From: CAWFFV01 sp963814985
GTDB taxonomy: Bacteria; Chloroflexota; Ktedonobacteria; Ktedonobacterales; Ktedonobacteraceae
DNA: 64,000 bases
Direction: 5' to 3'
NCBI GenBank assembly: GCA_963814985.1
Contig: CAWFFV010000029.1
Coordinates: 248,001 to 312,000 of the forward strand
The position numbers and the translations under genes were made by a program. A model generated the notes under the pieces. That model did no database searches. It saw only the letters and a program-made list of their open reading frames with translations, and had not been told where the DNA came from. Below, one piece after another: positions 40,492 to 49,747 of this stretch (position 1 is the first letter of the stretch; every line of letters starts with the position of its first letter).

Positions 40492-42613
40492 ATGTTTGAA
40501 CGCTTTGACAGGAATCGCTACGGGTATACACGCTGGGATGGGACACAACGTATTGAAGGTTTGGATGCTGACGATATTCTGAAAGCCCTTTCCGACGACT
40601 ACCTGGAGAATGGTAATCTGCAACAGGCACTCAAACGCTTAATGCAGGATGGCGTTCGAGGCGAGGATGGTCGTCGTGCTATGGGGTTGCGCGAAATGAT
40701 GGAGCGCATGCGTGACATGCGCAACCAGCAGTTAAATCGTTATAATATGGCTTCTGGCGTGATGGATGACCTGCGCGAAAAACTTGAAGAGGTCAAGAAA
40801 ATGGAGCGCGAGGGAATTCAACGACGCCTGGAGAACCAACTGCCACAAGCAGGGGACCGTCCACAAAATGGACAGGAAGGCGAACAACCTCAAGAAAGTC
40901 AGAGTGAGCAGGAAGGCCCAGCAAGGGCAATCCAGTCAGGAGAGCAGTGACCTCTCTCCTGATCAGATGAAGAAAATGCTGGAGATGATTGCGAAGCGTA
41001 AGCAGGAATATCTCGATAAACTACCAGACGATATTCCAGGCCAGATCAAAGGGCTTTCCGAATATGACTTTATGGATGATCAGGCCCGCGAAAAGTTCAA
41101 AGAACTGATGGAGAATCTGCAACAGCAGATGATGCAGCAGTTTTTCCAGGGTATGCAGCAATCATTGCAGAATATGACTCCCGAAGATATTGCCAAATTG
41201 CGTGAGATGATCCGTGACCTCAACAAGATGCTACGTGAGCGTCAGGAGGGACGTGAGCCGGACTTTGATGCATTTATGCAAAAGCATGGTGAATACTTTC
41301 CAGGAGTCAACTCACTAGATGACTTGATTGAACAAATGCAAATGCAGCAAGCTGCCATGCAGGGTATTCTGGATAACCTGTCGCCAGAGCAACGACAAGA
41401 ATTGCAGGATCTCATGGAGCAGCTCATGGGTGATGACCGTATTCGTGTCGATATGATGGAGTTGGCACAAAACCTTGAAACCCTGGCTCCGATGGAGCAA
41501 GTACGCACTCGTTATCCTTTCCGAGGGGATGAGTCTTTGCCCCTGAATGAAGCCATGCGTATGATGGGTCGTTTGCAGCAGATGGAGGGGTTGGAGGACC
41601 AATTCCAGGAGGCGCGACGTCTGGATGAGCTGGAGGCGATTGATAGCCAGAAGGTCAAGGAATTACTTGGCGATGAGGAATATCAATCCCTTGAGCAACT
41701 GAAAGAGTTGATGAAGACGCTAGAGGAGGCGGGATATATCCAGAAGAAGGGCAATCGTTGGGAGTTAACCGCACGAGGCATTCGTAAGATAGGCCAGAAG
41801 GCTCTCCAGGATATCTTCAACAAGCTGAAGCGTGATGGTTTTGGTCGGCATGTCAGCCCTTTCCGTGGTGTGGGTGGGGAACGTACCGATGAGAGCAAGC
41901 CTTATCAGTTTGGTGATCCATTCTTGCTTAATCTGGAGAAAACGTTGATGAATGCATTGCATCGACGTGGTACCGGTACCCCTGTGGCGCTGCAAAAGGA
42001 AGATTTTGAGGTCTATCGCACCGAGTTTACCACACAGTCGTCAACCGTACTGATGATCGATATGAGTTTGAGTATGGTCTACAACGGTTGCCAACAGGCT
42101 GCAAAAAAGGTTGCGGTCGCGTTAGAGAGTCTGATCCGCTCACAGTTCCCGCGTGACAATCTCTATATCGTAGGGTTTTCGTTTATTGCTCGCGAATATA
42201 AGCCCGACGAACTCATCGAAATGAGTCGTTACGATAATGATCGAGGTACCAATATGGCGCACGGCTTGATGCTGGCCCGACAGTTGCTGGCTCGCCACCG
42301 TGGTGTCAATAAACAGATCATTATGATTACCGATGGTGGCCCGACTGTCTGGTATGAGGAGCAGTATGGTGGATGGCAATTTGCCTATCCCAGTCCTTAT
42401 GCTGAACAGCAGACTTTACTAGAGGTACAACGCTGCACGCGTGAGGGGATCACGATTAACACCTTTATGTTGTATGATGATACCTGGATGGTGGCTTTTG
42501 TCAACCAGATGGCTGAAATCAACCATGGACGGACGTTCTATGCTGATAAGGATAACCTGGGAGAATACCTCCTGGTTGATTATCTGAATAGTAAGCGGAA
42601 GTTCGTTTCATAG
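40492..42613 (+). CDS. vWA-domain protein partner of the MoxR ATPase, one frame shift
   Basis: The N-terminal ~145 residues (MFERFDRNRYGYTRWDGTQ...) are helical and end in a Gln/Glu-rich stretch. A frame change near 40925-40945 leads to a long Met/Gln-rich helical region (QQQMMQQFFQGMQQSLQ), then a C-terminal vWA domain with MIDAS LMIDMSLSM and MITDGGPT. The joint length is ~706 residues. MoxR-vWA pairs load metals or activate partner proteins. The break is in a repetitive Gln/Glu segment where exact reconstruction is uncertain; two overlapping genes are the alternative. Confidence 0.83.
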
Positions 42614-42619
42614 CTAGTT

Positions 42620-42698
42620 GTTTTATATATGGTTTTGTTGCCTGTGAAGGAGATTGCGTCGCAATCTCCTTCACAGGCAACAAAACCATATATAAAAC
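42620..42698. repeat. Palindromic intergenic repeat, copy C
   Basis: A perfect 39-bp stem: left arm 42620-42658, right arm 42660-42698, one-base loop, centre ATTGCG-T-CGCAAT. It starts 7 bp after the vWA stop and ends 29 bp before rsmG. The flanking TGAGGAATC core is absent in this copy. Confidence 0.9.
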
Positions 42699-42726
42699 TC
42701 TTTTTCCAATTTAAGAGGTGTTGTGG

Positions 42727-43449
42727 ATGTCTGGTGAATTGACTGACATATTTATTGAGGGTTTACGTCAGCTTGGTTTACAGTTGAGTGAGCAGCAGCA
42801 GGAACAATTTTTGCTCTATCGACAAGAATTGCTTGATTGGAATACTCGCATTAACCTTACAGCTATTACTGATCCAGAGGAAGTGTTGCTCAAGCATTTT
42901 CTTGATTCGTTGTCGTTGCTCACTGTATGTGATCAACATTCTGTGCGCTTGCTGGATATTGGATCAGGTGCAGGTTTCCCAGGGCTACCCTTAAAGATAG
43001 CTCGTCCACAGTGGCATGTGACATTGCTAGAGGCAACTGGCAAAAAAGTAGTGTTCTTACGTCATATGATAGAGAAACTGCAACTCAACAATATTGAAGC
43101 TATGCAGGGACGTGCGGAGGAACTGGCCCATAAGAGCGAGTATCGAGCGGTTTTCGATGTTGTGACTGCGCGAGCGGTAACCTCGCTCCCCTCTCTCCTT
43201 GAATATAGTGCCCCGTATTGCCGTATTGGAGGGCTTATCATTCTACCTAAGAAAGGCGACCTGGCGGAGAAACTCAGACAGGGACAACATGTTGCTCCCC
43301 ATGTGGGGGCAACATTTAAAGCGAATGTCCCTGTAGAAGTACCAGGGTTGACTGATGATCGTTGCCTGCTGGTTTGGCAGCAGCAAAAGCTCTGTCCGCC
43401 ACAGTTTCCGCGTAGCGCGGCAGCAATGGCAAAAAAAGTATTGGGTTGA
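42727..43449 (+). CDS. rsmG: 16S rRNA (guanine-527-N7) methyltransferase RsmG
   Basis: 240 residues from ATG 42727 (AAGAGGTG ~6 nt upstream; the GTG at 42718 is in frame but has no site). The SAM motif LLDIGSGAGFPGLPLKIARP, then LEATGKKVVFL and RAEEL...FDVVTARAV..LPSLLEY, matches RsmG, which methylates N7 of G527. The final codons and stop lie inside the left arm of palindromic repeat D. Confidence 0.94.
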   Translation: MSGELTDIFIEGLRQLGLQLSEQQQEQFLLYRQELLDWNTRINLTAITDPEEVLLKHFLDSLSLLTVCDQHSVRLLDIGSGAGFPGLPLKIARPQWHVTLLEATGKKVVFLRHMIEKLQLNNIEAMQGRAEELAHKSEYRAVFDVVTARAVTSLPSLLEYSAPYCRIGGLIILPKKGDLAEKLRQGQHVAPHVGATFKANVPVEVPGLTDDRCLLVWQQQKLCPPQFPRSAAAMAKKVLG

Positions 43450-43576
43450 AGTATGTGGGTATTGTTGTCAGTGGAGAGGGTTGCGCCGCAACCCTCTCCA
43501 CTGACAACAATACCCACATACTTCAACTGGCGAAGCGCCTCAGGCGCTGAGGAATCCAGAAAAAGCAACCTGAGCA
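43445..43576. repeat. Palindromic intergenic repeat, copy D
   Basis: The longest stem of the set: 41 bp perfect (43445-43485 with 43487-43527), centre GTTGCG-C-CGCAAC. The right flank is CTGGCGAAGCGCC-tca-GGCGCTGAGGAATCC followed by ACCTGAGCA. The left arm overlaps the rsmG stop codon (43447-43449). It lies between convergent rsmG and purA and may serve both as terminator. Confidence 0.92.
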
Positions 43577-43580
43577 GTGA

Positions 43581-44909
43581 CTAGCGCATCGCGTTCCTTG
43601 GGAAGCGCGAATCATATTCGGGTGCTGTCAATATATCCTGTAACTGAATGGTTTTGCCACGTTGCGGGCTGACCGAAACCATCGCAATAGGAGTTTTTAT
43701 TAGCTCTTCCAGTCGCTTGAGATAAGCCTTGGCAGATTCTGGTAGGTCATCATAGGAACTTATGCCTGTTGTGCTACATTGCCAGCCTTCCACTTCTTCA
43801 TAAATAGGTTCACAAGCTGCGAGGTCACTAAGAGTAGCTGGGAGACTATGAATAGTTTGACCGCGTAAATTATAAGCAGTACAGATTTTGATGGTTGGGA
43901 ATGTGTCAAGGACATCGAGTTTTGTGATGACGGCAGCATCTAATCCGTTGATTTGGGCAACAAAGCGACCGGCTACAGCATCAAACCATCCACAGCGGCG
44001 CTCTCTGCCAGTGTTTGTGCCATATTCGTGTCCGCGATCGCGCATTTCGTAGCCTGTTGTGTCGAAGAGTCCTGTTGGCATGGGGCCACTCCCAACGCGT
44101 GTGGTATAGGCTTTGTATACACCAATAACGCGGTCAATGGAGCGAGGCGGCAAACCAGCGCCAACGGCAGAGTTAGCGGCCATAGTTGATGAGGATGTTA
44201 CAAAGGGATAAGTGCCAAAATCGATATCGAGGAGTGCTCCCTGTGCCCCTTCGAGCAGGATCATTTTGTGGTCGAAGAGTCCATCGTGAAGCATTTTTTG
44301 GGTATCAGCAATATGAGAACGTAATTGCTGGCCGTAACCAAAGTATTCGCCGTGGATTTCTTCAAGAGAGAGCGGAGGTTGGCTATAAATTTGTGTAATC
44401 ATACGATTTTTTTGTTGGAGGATGGTAGAGAGCTTGGCCCGAAAAGTGTCTACATCAAGCAGATCAGCCATGCGAATACCAATGCGAGCATGTTTATCAA
44501 CATAGGCGGGACCAATACCGCGCTGTGTGCTATCAATCTTATCAGCTCCTCGTGCCTCTTCTTCAAGCCGATCGAGTAAAAAATGGTAAGGCATGACGAC
44601 ATGTGCTCGTTCGCTGATATACAATCGTGAGATGTCAATGCCTTGTTTTTGTAGCTCTTCCATTTCTGTGATGAGACCTTTGGGGTCAACAACTACCCCA
44701 TTCCCTATAATACATGTGGTATTAGGATAGAGGATACCAGATGGTACGAGGCGAAATGCAAACTCTCTTTTTTCATGGACAACACGATGTCCAGCATTAC
44801 TCCCACCTTGATAACGCACAACGAAATCTGCATGCATTGCAAGTTCATCTACAATTTTTCCTTTGCCCTCATCTCCCCACTGTGCTCCAATGACTGCAAC
44901 TACCACCAT
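43581..44909 (-). CDS. purA: Adenylosuccinate synthetase
   Basis: 442 residues. GTP-binding P-loop-like GAQWGDEGKGKIVD at the N-terminus, QGGSNAGHRVV, DSTQRGIGPAYVDKHARIG, LEGAQGALLDIDFGTYPFVTSSS and ITKLDVLD are all PurA signatures. It converts IMP and aspartate to adenylosuccinate with GTP. Length is normal. GAGAGGA lies ~10 nt before the ATG. Confidence 0.96.
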   Translation of the reverse strand: MVVVAVIGAQWGDEGKGKIVDELAMHADFVVRYQGGSNAGHRVVHEKREFAFRLVPSGILYPNTTCIIGNGVVVDPKGLITEMEELQKQGIDISRLYISERAHVVMPYHFLLDRLEEEARGADKIDSTQRGIGPAYVDKHARIGIRMADLLDVDTFRAKLSTILQQKNRMITQIYSQPPLSLEEIHGEYFGYGQQLRSHIADTQKMLHDGLFDHKMILLEGAQGALLDIDFGTYPFVTSSSTMAANSAVGAGLPPRSIDRVIGVYKAYTTRVGSGPMPTGLFDTTGYEMRDRGHEYGTNTGRERRCGWFDAVAGRFVAQINGLDAAVITKLDVLDTFPTIKICTAYNLRGQTIHSLPATLSDLAACEPIYEEVEGWQCSTTGISSYDDLPESAKAYLKRLEELIKTPIAMVSVSPQRGKTIQLQDILTAPEYDSRFPRNAMR

Positions 44910-45012
44910 GATGATATTTCCTCTCCGCTTTCTAGGTTCTTCTGCCAGTATCGTAATTTAGGACCCGTGTCACATTACATCAAAAATTTGGTCGCTGTCA
45001 ATACTCATACAC

Positions 45013-46518
45013 TCAGGAGTGTTGAATATAATTCAGCAACAACTGATCTGTAATTTGCTCAATAGGTGCACGATCATCTGTGAAGACAATGCCGCCATCT
45101 GCGTGACCTTGTGAGACGACAGGTAATACTTCATTGGCAACCTGACCCATCACTGTGGTTGGCGCGAACTGTGCTAGATTTGAACGAAAGGTCTCTATCG
45201 AGGTTGATTGCACCGTTGCCATTACCTCAGTATTGAATGTTCCAGGAACGTTGAACACATAGACGCTTGGGAAGACCTGACTCATTGTATTGATGAATGC
45301 TTGTACCAATCTAAAGTCGTGGGTAGTGTGCCCTGTGTTGATGGCAACAACCCCCGTAGAAGACAGGTGTGAGCGAATCTCGGTGAAGAACTCACGTGTT
45401 GTGAGTTGAAATGGGATATATGGTTGTTGAAAGGCATCGATGGCTACAACATCATACTGTGCATGACTCGTTGCTAAAAATGTTCGCCCATCCTGAACAT
45501 AAACGTTCAGGTTCGGCTCGTTCATGTCGAAATATTTCCGTCCAATATCAACGATGGAGGGATCAATCTCTACACCATCTATTGGTACAGGTCCATAGAC
45601 CTGGGTAAATTGGTGGGCAATGGTTCCAGCAGCAAGACCAATAATGCCCACACGCCGTAGCTTTTGAGGCGTGAAGCCTGCGTTGAAGTATGGTGCAGCG
45701 AGAAAGTAATCCCAGTACCAACCTGTAAGAACTCTGTTGTGGTCAGGATAGTAGATAGAGTGTATTGCCTGACCTTCATTGAGGATAAGCTCCCTGGTGC
45801 CGTCAGGCTGTTGTGTGACCTGAATGTAGTTGTAGAGCGATTCCTGCTCATGGATGAGGTACGGGATATCTTTTAATGGCCCAAGAGGTAATACCAGAAC
45901 AATCAGTGCAATGGCAAATGTTGGTCGCCAGCGTGGACGTAGACCCCACAGAGAAGCCGCAAAGAGCAATGTACCAACAATAAGGATGGTGCGGCGTACG
46001 CCGAACGTAGGAATAAACCAGAGCACAGGTAAAAATGCTCCCAGAATGCTTCCAAAGGTTGAGATGGCATACAATGATCCACTCGTTCGTCCGCTTTTGC
46101 GAATATCTTGCGTTGCGAGACGAACGGCAAAGGGTGAGACAAGTCCCAACAACGTTACTGGGATGGCAAAAAGCAGTATCGTGCCCAGAAGGGAACTAAA
46201 AAAGATGCTGACGGAAAGTTGTGCGATACCTGTGACCGACCAGGCCAAAACTCCCTGGCTGACGAATGGAATAACCAAAATAGAGAGCGCTGCTGTTGCA
46301 GTGATGACGCAGAGTACCTGGTTAGAGGGATAACGATCTGCGAGACGGCCTCCTAGAAAATAGCCAGTGGTAAGATAGATCAAAATCAGTCCAATCAGGT
46401 TAGCCCAGATGAACAGTGATGAGCCAAAATATGCCCCGAGGAGGCGCGATGCACACATTTCAATTGCCAGTGTTGTCATGCCACTGATAAACACTAGAGT
46501 GATGAGAAAACGCTTCAC
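45013..46518 (-). CDS. Membrane-fused spermidine synthase-like protein
   Basis: 501 residues. The first ~210 residues hold about seven TM helices (LITLVFISGMTTLAIEMCASRLLG, GYFLGGRLADRYPS) and the rest a spermine/spermidine-synthase-type Rossmann domain (VGIIGLAAGTIAHQF, DGVEIDPSIVDIGRKYF, DVVAIDAFQQPYIP). Family proteins with this fusion are widespread; whether they make polyamines or methylate something is not settled. GTG start at 46518 with GGAGGATAG directly upstream. It starts 12 bp after the zinc-ribbon protein stop, so likely one operon. Confidence 0.83.
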   Translation of the reverse strand: MKRFLITLVFISGMTTLAIEMCASRLLGAYFGSSLFIWANLIGLILIYLTTGYFLGGRLADRYPSNQVLCVITATAALSILVIPFVSQGVLAWSVTGIAQLSVSIFFSSLLGTILLFAIPVTLLGLVSPFAVRLATQDIRKSGRTSGSLYAISTFGSILGAFLPVLWFIPTFGVRRTILIVGTLLFAASLWGLRPRWRPTFAIALIVLVLPLGPLKDIPYLIHEQESLYNYIQVTQQPDGTRELILNEGQAIHSIYYPDHNRVLTGWYWDYFLAAPYFNAGFTPQKLRRVGIIGLAAGTIAHQFTQVYGPVPIDGVEIDPSIVDIGRKYFDMNEPNLNVYVQDGRTFLATSHAQYDVVAIDAFQQPYIPFQLTTREFFTEIRSHLSSTGVVAINTGHTTHDFRLVQAFINTMSQVFPSVYVFNVPGTFNTEVMATVQSTSIETFRSNLAQFAPTTVMGQVANEVLPVVSQGHADGGIVFTDDRAPIEQITDQLLLNYIQHS

Positions 46519-46530
46519 CTATCCTCCATT

Positions 46531-47745
46531 TTACTGTGTTGCTTGCAAGAACTGGAACTTACCAAGCATATTTGCGAAGAATTGTGCGTAGGTAGCATCA
46601 TATTGGTCATCAGGGGCCTGTAACTCGATGGTATAGGCCATCCCCTGATGAACTGTGGCATATACAGCGACACGCATTGGTTGTTGTGCCGCATTTGGAT
46701 ACATTGCAACACTGGTAACCCAGGTCTCCCCGCTAATGGTGCTGGTAGTTGGTGCTCCTAGAGGTGTATTGCCAGGGAAATTCGCGAGGTCGGCAGTGAC
46801 AAGATCTCCAGCGGTACTTGTGGTTGCCCCTGGAGGAGTCTTGAATGTTGCGGAGATTGTTGGCATAGCGGGATCGGCAAATTGTGTCGCAAATGTTGCA
46901 GGTATTGCTCCGGGTTGCCAGGCGACCGGGTATTCTGTAGAGAAACCGTTGTTGGCACATGTGGGACCGCACCACAAGAACCCCGCATCTGGTGGAGGTG
47001 TTGGTGCCACTGTTGGAGATGGAATAGGGGTGGGCGTATTGGTTGGGACTGGTGTGGGGGTGGGTGCAGCTGTTGCGGCTGTCGTTACAGGCTTTTGCGG
47101 GTCATTAGGGTGACTTTTAGCAATAAAAAGAGCAGAAAATAAAATGGCACTAATAAGTACTACTACAACACTGATGCAGACGACGAGAATAGCCATATGA
47201 TTTGGCGCTGTTTGTGGCGGGGGAACCATTTTCCCCTGCATACCATACTCATAACCCTGGCCTGTTATCGGTGGCTGTTGTGCATACATGGAGTTGCCGG
47301 GACCCGCATAGTTTGCCGTTTGAAATGGTTGCCTTGGTGGCCCAAACTGATCTGGCCCTGGATATCCACCAGGCAGAGGTGAACCGGAAAAGCTCTGTTG
47401 TGGGTAACCCGTGGGGTAACTTTGACCAGCCTGGTTCGGTATCGTTGATATAGCCTCTGTGGCGTCGCGATAAAATCCTGTTTGCGCCGGTCTTGCTAAT
47501 GGTGGATTGGGCATGGATGGAACACCAGAGGCGGCAGATGGAGGTTGTGTTCCCTGAGTACGTGTATCTGATGGAGGTGGCGTAAAGGGGGTGTTTGTGC
47601 TATGGGTACCTAATAGTCCACTGCGTAGTGAGGGTGCGTTCGTCATATCGATTGGTTTAGCTGGTGGTGTATTGGGGGTACCACAATGCCCACAAAAAAC
47701 TTCCTCCTGGTTGACCTCATTCCCACACATTGGACATTTCATCAT
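46531..47745 (-). CDS. Zinc-ribbon, proline-rich, single-TM protein
   Basis: 404 residues. N-terminal zinc ribbon CPMCGNEVNQEEVFCGHC (two CxxC pairs), a Pro/Gln/Gly-rich linker of ~150 residues, one TM helix (AILVVCISVVVVLISAILFSALF), a Thr/Pro-rich tether, and a ~140-residue outer domain containing DAGFLWCGPTCANNGFSTEYP. I infer a sensor-like anchor with its ribbon in the cytoplasm and the last domain outside. The same build is seen in 51203-52471. Function unknown. Confidence 0.68.
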   Translation of the reverse strand: MMKCPMCGNEVNQEEVFCGHCGTPNTPPAKPIDMTNAPSLRSGLLGTHSTNTPFTPPPSDTRTQGTQPPSAASGVPSMPNPPLARPAQTGFYRDATEAISTIPNQAGQSYPTGYPQQSFSGSPLPGGYPGPDQFGPPRQPFQTANYAGPGNSMYAQQPPITGQGYEYGMQGKMVPPPQTAPNHMAILVVCISVVVVLISAILFSALFIAKSHPNDPQKPVTTAATAAPTPTPVPTNTPTPIPSPTVAPTPPPDAGFLWCGPTCANNGFSTEYPVAWQPGAIPATFATQFADPAMPTISATFKTPPGATTSTAGDLVTADLANFPGNTPLGAPTTSTISGETWVTSVAMYPNAAQQPMRVAVYATVHQGMAYTIELQAPDDQYDATYAQFFANMLGKFQFLQATQ

Positions 47746-47836
47746 CGATTAATCCTCGCTCTTGCTTGTCTCGCTTCTTTGGATTTTTTGTAATGTGTGT
47801 ACATTATAACTTATAACTCAACGAAAGGATAGGGGA

Positions 47837-48460
47837 TTATGCTATTTTTCCCTGTTGTGCTCTGCGTCGGCTTCTCGTGAGCTTTAAGCTAAACCGGTTG
47901 CTTGATAGTTGGTTGGGAAACTCCATGGCAATCTTACTCAGCCCTTTCAGGAGGTGCCAAACATGTTTCCTCCATTGATTTAGTGAAATGGATAGCAACT
48001 TGCTGGAGTCCCTCCTGGCATAGTGATAGTAGGCTATCATAAATTCATCTGTGATGTGTCCCTGGGAGTGCTTTATGAAATTTTCGTCGAATGGTCCTCT
48101 AATGATCAACCAGACCCATGGGATTTGCTGCTCTTTATTGACACGCTTCATATTATTGCGGTCAGTCTTACTTGCTTTTGCAAAGCCTGTTGGATGACTG
48201 TGATAGACACCGACAATCTGTCCCTGATAGCTAAGTTCAACTGCTAATAGATCTTCAGGAGCAAACTCAAAATAGACCGGCAAATCGAAGATATTGCAGA
48301 GTGGATGAATCTTATCAACCCGCCAGTGACCCTGCTCATCATTGCTGCCTATGAGCACTCCACAGGCTTCGATGTGTCGCCGTTGGCAGACATCATTGAA
48401 CAAAGCTCTCTGTGCGTCACTGCTAATAGTTACTTGTGCGTTTGCGTGTTTTTTCACCAT
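47837..48460 (-). CDS. JAMM/MPN-domain metalloprotease
   Basis: About 207 residues. The JAB1/MPN motif is complete: Glu in EACGVLIGS, then HSHPTGFAKASKTD (HxHP...SxxD), which binds one zinc ion. Bacterial JAMM proteins trim ubiquitin-like or sulphur-carrier proteins. No such substrate gene is near, so the target is unknown. A basic C-terminal tail (SLKLTRSRRRAQQGK) is unusual. The start is uncertain: TTG 48466 or ATG 48460. Confidence 0.87.
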   Translation of the reverse strand: MVKKHANAQVTISSDAQRALFNDVCQRRHIEACGVLIGSNDEQGHWRVDKIHPLCNIFDLPVYFEFAPEDLLAVELSYQGQIVGVYHSHPTGFAKASKTDRNNMKRVNKEQQIPWVWLIIRGPFDENFIKHSQGHITDEFMIAYYHYARRDSSKLLSISLNQWRKHVWHLLKGLSKIAMEFPNQLSSNRFSLKLTRSRRRAQQGKIA

Positions 48461-48556
48461 CTCCAACTATCTGCTTGGGATCCTTCTTAATGTCTTGCCG
48501 CATTATCGCAATATACCCCTACTATACCACATTGAACAAGTACGTGCAGAAATTCT

Positions 48557-49249
48557 CTATTTGCCTGGCTTAGTACTGGAGGCATGCAGAAACTGGTCCT
48601 TACTGTAATTTCGTAGTTCTCCTATCTGTGGCACTATAATGTCTGGCTGGAAGGGCTGTGGTAGTTGGTCGGTAGCATACTTTCCCTGTTGTACAAATAC
48701 AGTGGTCAGGTTATCGCCCATACTAGTTTTAGCTTCAAGAAGGATTTGTGGCTTATCGTCAATCATCACATAGTGATCGGCAGGATAGAGCCTCATGATA
48801 TCATCAAGATGCTCCTGTTTATGAACGTAGAGCAGAACACGTCCCTCTACTGTTTCCGCCAGAAAACTGTTAACAATCTTCTCTGCTTGAAAATATAGAT
48901 CTCCATCAGAGACAATGATTGTTAAGCCTAGAGAGCGTAGATATTGTAATGTTTCTAGTACATATGGGTAGAGCGCGCGAGAAAAGGGATAGTTATCGAA
49001 GAGTGAATGCACATGCAGGTATGTTTGCTCATCTAGTTCTGTAGCTGGTGTTTGCTCCCGAAGTCTGGAGAGTGCCAGTGGGATATCGACAACTCCCTTT
49101 TCGTGGCGTGCCTGCTCGTAGAGATCCCAAAAATGTGCAGTTAATTTGGGTCCTAATAAGACCTGGATATGTTCGTCCAAATTCTTTTTAATCTCATCAT
49201 TGGCCAGTAGTGTATTATCAACATCAATCCAGAAAACGAGTGTAGGCAT
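48557..49249 (-). CDS. HAD-superfamily phosphatase
   Basis: 230 residues from ATG 49249 (GGAGAG ~8 nt upstream); the open frame extends further but lacks a site. HAD motif I appears as FWIDVDNTLLAND, motif II as IIVSDGD, Lys in the cap-core junction, and motif IV as YVMIDDKPQ. It is probably a small-molecule phosphatase. It lies next to, and on the same strand as, the JAMM gene with ~100 bp between. Confidence 0.82.
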   Translation of the reverse strand: MPTLVFWIDVDNTLLANDEIKKNLDEHIQVLLGPKLTAHFWDLYEQARHEKGVVDIPLALSRLREQTPATELDEQTYLHVHSLFDNYPFSRALYPYVLETLQYLRSLGLTIIVSDGDLYFQAEKIVNSFLAETVEGRVLLYVHKQEHLDDIMRLYPADHYVMIDDKPQILLEAKTSMGDNLTTVFVQQGKYATDQLPQPFQPDIIVPQIGELRNYSKDQFLHASSTKPGK

Positions 49250-49471
49250 CTGTGTTACTCTCCTGTCGCAGTATGGTAAAGATTTCGTGGGGCAATTCTC
49301 TCGCCATTTATACAACGTTCGGGGAGAGTTGCACGACGAAGAAAATCGTGTATACTATGCGATATCTGGCAAGAATAGAGACACAGAATTGAGAGTAGGC
49401 AGAGCGGAAGTACTTTGTGGTATGCGGAGCAGAAAGTTGGGACTACGAGAAAAAGCTTGGGAGGTGAAAAC

Positions 49472-49747
49472 ATGATGAAAGTGATGTTTCGTAGTAAAGA
49501 TTTCGCAAGTATTGATGGCTCGGGATTAGGTTTTAACAACCGGCGTCCTAAGGCATCATCGTGGCATTATCAAGGGCGGGTGCAACATCGTCACTGGCAG
49601 GGCTCCTATGAGTGTTGCTGGGAGAGCGTGCAGGATCTGACCAGGCAAGCAGAATTAGTTTGGACTGTGTGCGGTGATGCTCGCTTATTTGGCCTGGCTG
49701 CAGCATTGAAAGCGCAAGGTTTTGTGGTAGATGTTGAGCAAGATTGA
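49472..49747 (+). CDS. Small unknown protein upstream of the ATP-grasp ligase
   Basis: 91 residues starting MMKVMFRSKDFASIDG behind GGAGGTG. Rich in aromatic residues and Cys (WHYQGRVQHRHWQGSYECCW), then a helix-strand tail LFGLAAALKAQGFVVDV. I do not recognise it. It overlaps the next gene by 17 bp if that starts at 49731, so the two are probably translated together. It could be a carrier or accessory protein rather than a leader peptide, as it has no typical precursor layout. Confidence 0.65.
   Translation: MMKVMFRSKDFASIDGSGLGFNNRRPKASSWHYQGRVQHRHWQGSYECCWESVQDLTRQAELVWTVCGDARLFGLAAALKAQGFVVDVEQD

Noticed and set aside
40766..42613. A separate gene starting at 40766 overlapping 40492-40950
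   Set aside because: The first 50 codons in that frame are out-of-frame sequence of the upstream piece; one vWA gene with a frame change is simpler.
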